Positions 57,499 through 64,000 of a DNA stretch of 64,000 nt are shown piece after piece. The translations under genes were made by a program, and so were the position numbers. This stretch comes from Xenorhabdus bovienii (GTDB lineage Bacteria > Pseudomonadota > Gammaproteobacteria > Enterobacterales > Enterobacteriaceae). The DNA lies in contig NZ_JANAIF010000002.1 of NCBI RefSeq assembly GCF_024721015.1, positions 1 to 64,000 of the forward strand, given 5' to 3'. The first letter of the stretch is position 1; every line of letters begins with the position of its first letter. Under the pieces are notes generated by a model. That model was given only the letters and a program-made list of their open reading frames with translations. It did not search any database and was not told where the DNA came from.

Positions 57499-57570
57499 GC
57501 TGACTTTCAGTGAAAAAACGGCGCGATTTTTATGGCAGGTATATTGATTGCGCCGAATGATGATGAGAAC

Positions 57571-57598
57571 AGGCTCGGTTTATTGATGAACCGGGCCT
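57571..57598. terminator. hairpin between NRPS and antitoxin gene
   Basis: AGGCTCGGTT and AACCGGGCCT form a 10-bp stem with one G-T pair around an 8-base loop. It lies 72 bases after the NRPS stop and between convergent genes. A T-tract is not obvious. Confidence 0.5.
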
Positions 57599-57637
57599 TA
57601 ATAAATAACTCTACTCAATTTCCCTTTGTTTCATGGT

Positions 57638-57900
57638 CTATAAGATACCCAGTTTATCAAAGAGATCATCAGCGTTTTTCGCTTTATGAACGTCCACACC
57701 TTTTTCACTGTTGGCAATGGTTTCAGCTGTAAGTTCGTTTGGAATGCGCATATCGAAGGTAAGGCCTTTTCTCTTGCAACTTTGGTCAGAGTTATACGTA
57801 TTAGATCAGACACGGTTAATCCCATGCCAGCCAGCACATCAGCAGCTTCATTTTTTAGTGTCTCATCTATACGAGCACGAACAATAGCATTTGCGGCCAT
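57638..57900 (-). pseudogene. RelB/DinJ-family antitoxin, frameshifted
   Basis: The start at 57900 is behind a strong CGGAGG site. The first part reads MAANAIVRARIDETLKNEAADVLAGMGLTVSDLIRITLTKVAREKALP, the RelB/DinJ ribbon-helix-helix pattern. The reading frame then leaves the family text near 57755. In the other frame it continues FDMRIPNELTAETIANSEKGVDVHKAKNADDLFDKLGIL and stops at 57638, at the normal DinJ length. A single-base deletion in a T run explains this. Read without correction the protein is 89 residues. No toxin gene of YafQ/RelE type follows, so it is an orphan relic. Confidence 0.8.
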
Positions 57901-58615
57901 GTTGAAACCTCCGTTTGGTTAATAGTTATTCGTAGCCCAGTTGGGCTACATAATCAAATATGGCGTGATAAGTTGCACTGATCAATGCGGTTGGTTATTC
58001 GTAGAGATTATTTTAATGCCAATAATAATCTCTACCTGATTTAATCTATTGCCATAAATATTAGTATTATTAGATATGTTGCCAGTAAAATATATTTTTA
58101 AATCATCAAGTCTTTTGAAATTGTCATAATAACTTACTTAGAACTATTAATTTCAAAAAATAATGAATGGATTTATCTATCTTTCAGCAATTAATTTTTA
58201 TGCAATTGCAATAGGATTAAAATTAATTGCCATTTTGTATTTATTTTATATTGCCACGTCTGTAATTATATTAGATGCATTTAATCAGATAGGATTATTA
58301 TTAAATTTTTCCGCTGTCTAATTATATTTAAAATCATCATTAATATGATTAATAAATAAATAATATATTCATCTTCATTCTGGTGTAAATGGAATTGTAT
58401 AAAAAGCAAAATGCATAAAAAGCAAATTGCATTATTGGCAATGTATTTATTATGGATTTTTCGGCACGATATTACCGATGTAAGAATTATGTGACCACAG
58501 AAAATTCAAAATGATATTTTTTCATTTTGTGGCGGTAGCTTTCTTTAATATATTGTCTTCCATCGTATCTTAATTGTAACTAATCATAACCATTGTTATT
58601 CAAAAAGAGGCTCTT
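57901..58615. other. eCIS leader region
   Basis: 715 bp of AT-rich non-coding DNA ahead of the eCIS operon. It has a 12-base direct repeat ATAAAAAGCAAA at 58399-58410 and 58415-58426, a hairpin at 58507-58529 and the ops element at 58531-58539. The promoter probably lies upstream of 58500. Confidence 0.6.
58507..58539 (+). promoter_or_regulatory. ops/JUMPstart-like RfaH recruitment site
   Basis: GGCGGTAGC at 58531-58539 is identical to the core of the ops element, at which RfaH is loaded on paused RNA polymerase. A hairpin, CAAAATGA with TCATTTTG (58507-58529), stands immediately upstream. It lies 77 bp before the pvc1 start codon in the leader of a long operon, the usual setting for RfaH. 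In Serratia entomophila an RfaH-like protein (AnfA1) is known to activate the related Afp operon. RfaH control here is inferred. Confidence 0.7.
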
Positions 58616-59065
58616 ATGTCTACAAGTACATCTCAAATTGCAGTTGAATACCCTATTCCTGTTTATCGTTTCATTGTTTCTGTCGGCGATGAGCAAGTCC
58701 CCTTTAGCAGTGTTTCAGGGTTGGATATTAGTTATGACACGATTGAATACCGCGATGGTACGGGTCATTGGTTCAAAATGCCGGGTCAACGTCAACCTAC
58801 TAATATCACCCTGCGTAAAGGCGTCTTTCCCGGCAAAACTGAACTGTTTGATTGGATTAATTCTATCCAACTTAACCAAGTCGAGAAAAAAGATATTACC
58901 ATTAGTTTAACCAATGACGCAGGCACTGAATTATTGATGAGCTGGAATGTGTCCAATGCCTTCCCAACCTCGTTAACCTCCCCTTCATTTGATGCCACCA
59001 GCAATGATATTGCCGTACAGGAAATTACTCTGACAGCAGATCGCGTAACGATGCAGGCTGTTTGA
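58616..59065 (+). CDS. pvc1: eCIS inner tube protein Pvc1/Afp1
   Basis: A 149-residue tail-tube protein (T4 gp19-like family). EYPIPVYRFIVSVGDEQVPFSSVSGLDISYDTIEYRDGTGHWFKMPGQRQPTNITLRKGVFPG and the C-terminal WNVSNAFPTSLTSPSFDATSNDIAVQEITLTADRV are typical of Pvc1/Afp1. It forms the inner tube that is pushed through the target membrane. First gene of the operon, with an AGAGG site; the ops element stands 77 bp upstream. Confidence 0.92.
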   Translation: MSTSTSQIAVEYPIPVYRFIVSVGDEQVPFSSVSGLDISYDTIEYRDGTGHWFKMPGQRQPTNITLRKGVFPGKTELFDWINSIQLNQVEKKDITISLTNDAGTELLMSWNVSNAFPTSLTSPSFDATSNDIAVQEITLTADRVTMQAV

Positions 59066-59103
59066 AGCATTGATATTTAATCATTTCGTGTAAGGAAGTT
59101 TTT

Positions 59104-60171
59104 ATGACAACCGATACCAGTTATCCTGGCGTTTATATTGAAGAATTAAATAGCCTGGCTTTATCCGTATCAAATAGCGCCACCGCAGTTCCTGTTTTTG
59201 CGGTAAATGAACAAAACAAACATATCAACGAAGATACTGCAACCCGTATTAATTCCTGGATGGATTATCTTAATTTGACGGGTGAATTTGATAATAAAGA
59301 TAAATTAGCTGTTTCTCTGCTGGCATATTTTGCCAATGGCGGCGGCTATTGCTATCTCATCCAAACTAAGAGCTTAGAAAAAATTATCCCAACTTTGGAT
59401 GATGTGACCTTACTGGTGGCTGCGGGCGAAGAGATTAAAACGTCAGTTGATATTTTATGTCAGGCAGGAAAAGGGTTATTTGCCATTTTTGATGGATCTG
59501 AAACAGAGTTGACGATTAACGGGGCAGAAGAGGCGAAAGGAAAGTATACCGCCACCCAGTTTGCTGCGGTCTATTACCCGTGGTTGAAAGCGGATTGGGC
59601 TAAAGCGGCCATTCCACCGAGTGCGGCGATGGCAGGGGTTTATGCCGCAGTTGATTTATCTCGTGGAGTGTGGAAAGCACCCGCTAATGTTGCCTTGAAA
59701 GGGGGTTTAGAACCTGCATTCTTGGTCACGGACGAATTGCAGGGGGTATATAACTCTGGTCGTGCCATCAATATGATCCGAAATTTCAGCAATACTGGCA
59801 CTACAGTTTGGGGTGCAAGAACGTTGGAAGATAGTGACAACTGGCGCTATGTCCCTGTGCGCCGCCTGTTTAATACCGTCGAGCGGGATGTTAAGCGCGC
59901 GATGAGCTTTGCTATGTTCGAGCCAAACAACCAGCCGACTTGGGAACGTGTCAGGGCGGCGATCAGCAATTATCTTCATGGCCTGTGGCAGCAAGGAGGA
60001 TTGGCGGGCAGTAAAGAAGAAGAAGCCTACTTCGTGCAAATTGGCAAAGGCATCACGATGACCCCAGACCAGATTAATCAAGGGCAGATGATTGTGAAAG
60101 TCGGTCTGGCGGCTGTTCGACCTGCGGAATTTATCATTCTCCAGTTTACGCAAGATGTAGAACAGCGTTAA
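59104..60171 (+). CDS. pvc2: eCIS sheath protein Pvc2/Afp2
   Basis: A 355-residue contractile sheath protein. The N-terminal SYPGVYIEELNSLALSVSNSATAVPVF and the C-terminal block VERDVKRAMSFAMFEPNNQPTWERVRAAISNYLHGLWQQGGL, then EAYFVQIG..VGLAAVRPAEFIILQFTQD are the sheath family pattern. It is the shortest of the three sheaths and, as in PVC/Afp particles, probably the main shaft sheath. Confidence 0.92.
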   Translation: MTTDTSYPGVYIEELNSLALSVSNSATAVPVFAVNEQNKHINEDTATRINSWMDYLNLTGEFDNKDKLAVSLLAYFANGGGYCYLIQTKSLEKIIPTLDDVTLLVAAGEEIKTSVDILCQAGKGLFAIFDGSETELTINGAEEAKGKYTATQFAAVYYPWLKADWAKAAIPPSAAMAGVYAAVDLSRGVWKAPANVALKGGLEPAFLVTDELQGVYNSGRAINMIRNFSNTGTTVWGARTLEDSDNWRYVPVRRLFNTVERDVKRAMSFAMFEPNNQPTWERVRAAISNYLHGLWQQGGLAGSKEEEAYFVQIGKGITMTPDQINQGQMIVKVGLAAVRPAEFIILQFTQDVEQR

Positions 60172-60193
60172 TCATATCGATTGAGGAATTATC

Positions 60194-61603
60194 ATGCCTG
60201 CTACTCTAAAAGCACCCGGCGTTTATATTGAAGAAGATGCTTCCCTTGCATTGTCGGTCAGCAACAGCGCAACGGCTGTACCTGTTTTTATCGGAAAATT
60301 TACCCCGAAAAAGGAAAATCCAGCCCAAGTATGTACCCGTATCAGCAACTGGCTTGAGTTTACTTCTGCTTTCTCTCTGGCACCTACGACAGAGATTGTG
60401 ATCAGATCGAGCATTGAACCTCCAGCTAATCCTGAAACAAAAGAAGAGACTGACAATAAAGAGACTGACAACAAAGAGACTCCTAAAGCCAGAACTCTCT
60501 CTGAAGCTGAAAATAAAAAAAACTGGATTCACGATATTGAGAAAGTCAATTTATCGCCAGCCGTGCAAGCCTTGCAGCTTTATTTCCAAAATGGGGGCGG
60601 AGCTTGCTACATCTACCCATTAAATGATGTTAAAGACGAGTCAATTCTGGCGTCTATACCTGATGTGATTGAACAAAAAGGGGATATCACGCTGCTGGTT
60701 TGTCCAGAAACCGATCTGGATTATAAAACCAAAGTTTACAGTGTTTTGCTCCCGCTATTGGATGATAAAAAAGTGGGTTATTTCCTGATTGCAGATAGCA
60801 ATGATGGCGAATCCGTATCAGGGGTGGGGAACAATGCTAAAGCTGCTGCCTATTATCCCCAGCTACAAACTGACCTGAAATTTTCCCTCTTGCCTGAAGA
60901 TAAGGATATTCGTATCAGTGGTTATGAGGATGATTCAGGTAAGGATGAGCCGAAGAATTTGGCCGACCTGCGGAAGACTAATGCATCGATTGCAAAAAGG
61001 ATTGATGAAACACTGCAAGTGGAGCAACAAAGTGCTCTCATCCTTTCACCGAGCGCGGCCATCGCGGGAATTTACTGCCGGACAGATAGCAGCCGAGGTG
61101 TCTGGAAAGCCCCTGCAAATGTTGCACTGACTGGAGTCAAAAGTCTGCTTGATAAAGTCGACGATGAACGGCAGGGAGCGATGAATGACAAGGGCATCAA
61201 TGTCATCCGTTCATTTACTGGCCGTGGCTTGATGGTTTGGGGAGCCCGCACGAGTGTGGAGGCCAATAATACCGACTGGCGTTACATTCCTGTCCGTCGT
61301 TTATTCAATTCCGTTGAACGCGATATCCGTCAGGCGCTGCGCGCTGTTTTGTTTGAAACCAATAATCAACCGACCTGGATGCGCGCTAAGGCCGCCGTTG
61401 ATCAATATCTTTATACCCTGTGGCAGAAAAATGCCCTGATGGGCAATAGCCCTGAAGAGGCTTACTTTGTGCAGATTGGCCAGAATATCACCATGTCTGA
61501 TGCTGATATCAAACAAGGCAAAATGATCATGAAAGTAGGTCTGGCCGCAGTACGACCGGCTGAATTTATCGTTCTGCAATTTACGCAGGATGTCGCCCAG
61601 TAA
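60194..61603 (+). CDS. pvc3: eCIS sheath protein Pvc3/Afp3, with insert
   Basis: A 469-residue sheath paralogue sharing the termini of Pvc2 (APGVYIEEDASLALSVSNSATAVPVFIGKF; VERDIRQALRAVLFETNNQPTW). It is longer by about 115 residues, partly from a polar insert after residue 75 with tandem ETDNK repeats and from a region near 210-280 (NDGESVSGVGNNAKA..SGKDEPKNLADL). In known particles Pvc3/Afp3 is a sheath variant of limited copy. Inserts should lie on the outer surface, inferred. Confidence 0.9.
   Translation: MPATLKAPGVYIEEDASLALSVSNSATAVPVFIGKFTPKKENPAQVCTRISNWLEFTSAFSLAPTTEIVIRSSIEPPANPETKEETDNKETDNKETPKARTLSEAENKKNWIHDIEKVNLSPAVQALQLYFQNGGGACYIYPLNDVKDESILASIPDVIEQKGDITLLVCPETDLDYKTKVYSVLLPLLDDKKVGYFLIADSNDGESVSGVGNNAKAAAYYPQLQTDLKFSLLPEDKDIRISGYEDDSGKDEPKNLADLRKTNASIAKRIDETLQVEQQSALILSPSAAIAGIYCRTDSSRGVWKAPANVALTGVKSLLDKVDDERQGAMNDKGINVIRSFTGRGLMVWGARTSVEANNTDWRYIPVRRLFNSVERDIRQALRAVLFETNNQPTWMRAKAAVDQYLYTLWQKNALMGNSPEEAYFVQIGQNITMSDADIKQGKMIMKVGLAAVRPAEFIVLQFTQDVAQ
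60446..60481 (+). repeat. 15-bp in-frame tandem repeat in the sheath gene
   Basis: Unit GAGACTGACAATAAA is repeated at 60446-60460 and 60461-60475 (one base differs), then 6 bases begin a third copy. It encodes ETDNK twice plus ET. A 15-bp unit changes length without a frameshift. Confidence 0.85.
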
Positions 61604-61663
61604 TCTCCGTGATTAAACACCAGGCACTGTATTGACAGTGCCTATCTCACCACTTTAGAGGAG

Positions 61664-62878
61664 ATGATGATGGAAAGAATTCAACCGGGCGTAACCTTAA
61701 CGGAAAGTATCACCACCACGGGTCAGCAAGAAATTCCCAGCGCAGTGCCGGTATTTATTGGCTATACCGTCCATGATCTACGACCAGCAAAAACCGCGGT
61801 TCGTATCAACAATCTGGCGGAATATATCCAGTTATTTGGTGATGATCATCTGATGGCGCTGACGGTCAGGCTCTATTTCGATAATGGCGGGCAACAGGCT
61901 TTTATTTTGCCGCTGCAAGGCAATATGCCCTCAGCCAATATCACCCAGATGGAAGCCGAAATACTGATGGCCGCATTAGGCTCTGACGCAGTGAGAGAAG
62001 CGATTGGCGGGGAAACGCAGATTACTCTGATTCTGGCACCGGATATCGCCCGGCTCAATGACAGCGCTATTGATGATGGATCAACCTTAGTGAATCTATG
62101 GTCTCAAGGTTGGATGACACTACTGCAACTGAGCCAGATCCGCGCCAATCTCTTTGTGCTGCTGGATGCGCCGGATGAGGTTAAACAGGCACAACAATGT
62201 CTGGAAAGTTTATCGTCAGAATATCGCCAATGGGGAGCCGCCTATTGGCCTCGTTTGGAAACCACTTATCAGGATAAATTCAGTCAAAAAGGTATCGTGC
62301 TTTCTCCCACCGCCGCCATTGCGGCAGTTATCCAACGCACGGATAGCGAAGTAGGAGTGTGGAAGGCACCGGCCAATATTGCCCTGTCTCAGGTTATCCG
62401 GCCGGTTAAACCTTATCTTCAGGGAAGCGCGCTGTTTAACACCAATGGCACCTCGCTCAATATGATCCGCAGTTTCCCCGCTAAAGGCATACGGGTATGG
62501 GGTTGCCGCACACTGGAAAATTCGGATAACACGCCGTGGCGCTACCTGCAAACCCGTCGTCTGGTGTCCTATGTCACCGTTCATTTGGCGCAATTAGCGC
62601 GTATGTACGTCTTTGAGCCCAATAACGAACTGACCTGGATGAAATGCAAGGGGCAAAGCTACAACTGGTTACGCCAATTGTGGTTGCAGGGGGGGGGGTA
62701 TGGTTCACGGGAAGATGAGGCATTTACCGTGCAGTTAGGGGTAAACGAGACGATGACGGAAGAGGATGTCCGTGCCGGCAAAATGATTATGAAAGTCTCC
62801 TTGGCCGTGTTGTATCCCGCTGAATTTATCGAGATCAGTTTGGTGTTTGATACCCAAACGGGTGCGCTTTTGTCTTAA
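61664..62878 (+). CDS. pvc4: eCIS sheath protein Pvc4/Afp4
   Basis: A 404-residue sheath paralogue, more divergent: MERIQPGVTLTESITTTGQQEIPSAVPVFIGYTVHDLRPAKTAVRI and the C-terminal VHLAQLARMYVFEPNNELTWMKCKGQSYNWLRQLWLQGGGYG..VSLAVLYPAEFIEISLVFD. It starts with two or three Met codons (ATGATGATG); the exact start is uncertain. In Afp/PVC this protein is the baseplate-proximal sheath ring. A run of nine Gs at 62690-62698 lies inside the gene. Confidence 0.9.
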   Translation: MMMERIQPGVTLTESITTTGQQEIPSAVPVFIGYTVHDLRPAKTAVRINNLAEYIQLFGDDHLMALTVRLYFDNGGQQAFILPLQGNMPSANITQMEAEILMAALGSDAVREAIGGETQITLILAPDIARLNDSAIDDGSTLVNLWSQGWMTLLQLSQIRANLFVLLDAPDEVKQAQQCLESLSSEYRQWGAAYWPRLETTYQDKFSQKGIVLSPTAAIAAVIQRTDSEVGVWKAPANIALSQVIRPVKPYLQGSALFNTNGTSLNMIRSFPAKGIRVWGCRTLENSDNTPWRYLQTRRLVSYVTVHLAQLARMYVFEPNNELTWMKCKGQSYNWLRQLWLQGGGYGSREDEAFTVQLGVNETMTEEDVRAGKMIMKVSLAVLYPAEFIEISLVFDTQTGALLS

Positions 62879-62893
62879 GAAGGAGAGAGCATC

Positions 62894-63352
62894 ATGAACG
62901 ATTACTACACACCCGTGGTATCCCACCGTTTTATGGCGAGTTTTATTTTTAATGGTATTCCCGATCCACTGGATATCCACTTTCAGCGTATTTCCGGCCT
63001 CAGTCGGGAGCTTCACGTGACCCAACACAGCCAAGGCGGTGAAAACGCCCGTAATAACTATCTGGCCGAGAAGATCCAACACGGCACATTAACGCTGGAA
63101 CGCGGCGTGATGACAGTTTCCCCTTTGACCTGGATGTTTGATCGTGTATTACGCGGTGAAAAAATCGCTTATGCCGATGTGGTGGTGATGCTGTTAAACG
63201 AGAATTCACTGCCTTTGTCCAGTTGGACACTCAGCAATGCGCTGCCGGTACGTTGGCAAACCAGCGACTTTGACGCGAACAGCAACGCCATCTTGGTGAA
63301 CACCCTTGAACTGCGTTATCAGGACATGTGCTGGCTGGGAGTCAAAGTATGA
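62894..63352 (+). CDS. pvc5: eCIS tube protein Pvc5/Afp5
   Basis: A 152-residue second tube protein: YYTPVVSHRFMASFIFNGIPDPLDIHFQRISGLSRELHVTQHSQGGENARNNYLAEKIQHGTLTLERGVM, then DFDANSNAILVNTLELRYQDMCW. It is thought to form the tube ring joining the hub to the Pvc1 tube. It follows pvc4 by 15 bp behind AAGGAGAG and overlaps pvc6 by four bases. Confidence 0.92.
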   Translation: MNDYYTPVVSHRFMASFIFNGIPDPLDIHFQRISGLSRELHVTQHSQGGENARNNYLAEKIQHGTLTLERGVMTVSPLTWMFDRVLRGEKIAYADVVVMLLNENSLPLSSWTLSNALPVRWQTSDFDANSNAILVNTLELRYQDMCWLGVKV

Positions 63353-63531
63353 CAGTCGAAATCAGAGAATTAATCATTCAGGCAAAAGTGGTTTCATCAG
63401 CGCAACCGACTGAATCCGAAAGGCAAGGCCATTCTTTGGTTCAGGAGAGTCTGGATGAAGCCATTTGGGTTGAAAAAATTAAATGCGAAGTGTTGGCCGC
63501 ACTGCGCGATGAGGAAGGGTGGCGTCCATGA
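63349..63531 (+). CDS. pvc6: small eCIS protein Pvc6/Afp6 (DUF5908-like)
   Basis: A 60-residue protein starting MTVEIRELIIQAKVVSS at ATG 63349, which overlaps the pvc5 stop (ATGA). The frame is open a little further upstream (63328), but the overlap start is the better choice. It resembles small proteins at the Pvc6/Afp6 place, with an N-terminal EIRELxIxAxV and a C-terminal IKCEVLAALRDEEGWRP. Role not established. It overlaps pvc7 likewise. Confidence 0.85.
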   Translation: MTVEIRELIIQAKVVSSAQPTESERQGHSLVQESLDEAIWVEKIKCEVLAALRDEEGWRP

Positions 63532-64000
63532 GTCTGATTGAACGTGGTTTAGCGAAACTGACCATTAATGGTTATAAAGACAGGGAAGGAAAAATACGGG
63601 CAGGCACTGTGCAGGCCATGTATAACCCGGATTCCCTGCAACTGGATTACCAGACGGATTACCAGCAATCCCAAGCCATTAATAGCGAAAAACAAAGCAG
63701 CCTTTATGTACAGGCCAAACCCGCCGGATTATCCCTTGAGCTGATTTTTGATGCCACCATGCCGGGTAACAAAACCCCCGTTGAAGCGCAGCTAATGCAG
63801 CTCAAACAGTTGTGCAGCGTGGATGCCACCAGTAATGAAACGCGATTCCTGCAAATTAAATGGGGCAAAATGCGTTGGGACAATCGCGGCTATTTTGCTG
63901 GCAGAGCTAAAGGCTTGTCGGTGAATTACACCTTGTTTGATCGTGATGCCACTCCCTTGCGGGCGCGGGTCATACTGACATTGGTGGCAGATGAAAGTCT
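63528..64000 (+). CDS. pvc7: eCIS LysM-type hub/adaptor protein Pvc7/Afp7 (5' part)
   Basis: Starts at ATG 63528, overlapping the pvc6 stop (ATGA), and runs off the right edge, 157 full codons visible. MSLIERGLAKLTINGYKDREGKIRAG, AMYNPDSLQLDYQTDYQQ, EAQLMQLKQLC and FLQIKWGKMRWDNRGYFAGRAKGLSVNYTLFDRDATPLRARVILTL are the Pvc7/Afp7 N-terminal domain, related to phage gp53/LysM hub proteins. The LysM part would be downstream. It joins the tube and spike complexes. Confidence 0.9.
   Translation, partial: MSLIERGLAKLTINGYKDREGKIRAGTVQAMYNPDSLQLDYQTDYQQSQAINSEKQSSLYVQAKPAGLSLELIFDATMPGNKTPVEAQLMQLKQLCSVDATSNETRFLQIKWGKMRWDNRGYFAGRAKGLSVNYTLFDRDATPLRARVILTLVADES

Noticed and set aside
1-64000. CRISPR arrays and tRNA genes
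   Set aside because: No regularly spaced repeats or cloverleaf with a conserved GTTCRANNC arm was noticed by eye.

Overview
This window looks like a chromosomal accessory region of an insect-associated member of the Enterobacterales, most likely Xenorhabdus or Photorhabdus. The reasons are a catecholate siderophore locus of enterobactin type, a PAS/LuxR solo regulator, a large orphan NRPS, a myo-inositol catabolic operon and the first genes of a PVC/Afp-type extracellular contractile injection system (eCIS). The genus call is inference from gene content. No rRNA or tRNA gene and no CRISPR array was seen.

Layout. 1-175: terminal fragment of an IS1-family element (insA start plus inverted-repeat end). 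332-1489: MFS exporter. 1490-2101: remnant of a membrane-protein gene. 2102-24995: complete siderophore uptake, export and synthesis locus: fepB, entS, fepD-fepG-fepC, a dimodular EntF-type NRPS, an MbtH-like gene, fes, a TonB-dependent receptor and entC-entE-entB-entA. Fur-like boxes lie in the entS/fepD and fes/receptor gaps. The NRPS has an extra C-A-T-E module ahead of the EntF-like serine module and TE. The product is therefore expected to be a (DHB-D-amino acid-L-Ser) oligomer of the vanchrobactin/chrysobactin class and not enterobactin. entD (PPTase) is not in the window.

25254-28996: Bcr/CflA-type exporter, SnoaL-like protein, MarR regulator and an AraJ-type exporter. 29254-39224: iol cluster, with iolR divergent from iolD, then iolG, a sodium:solute symporter, fused iolC-DUF2090, iolE and iolB. 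It lacks iolA and iolI. 18-bp palindromes in the intergenic regions are candidate IolR operators. 39268-41275: NCS1 permease behind a PAS/LuxR regulator. 41683-43138: XRE/S24-like repressor overlapping a VUT (YhhQ-type) membrane protein. 43139-43820: hairpin-rich non-coding stretch. 43820-45081: TetR regulator divergent from an HPP-family membrane protein, with two palindromic operators between them.

46117-57498: a 3793-residue orphan NRPS, C-A-T-E-C-A-T-C-A-T-TE. 57638-57900: frameshifted relB/dinJ-type antitoxin gene. 58531-58539: an ops (RfaH recruitment) element. 58616-64000: eCIS genes pvc1 to pvc7 (tube, three sheaths, second tube, small protein, start of the LysM protein), cut by the window edge.
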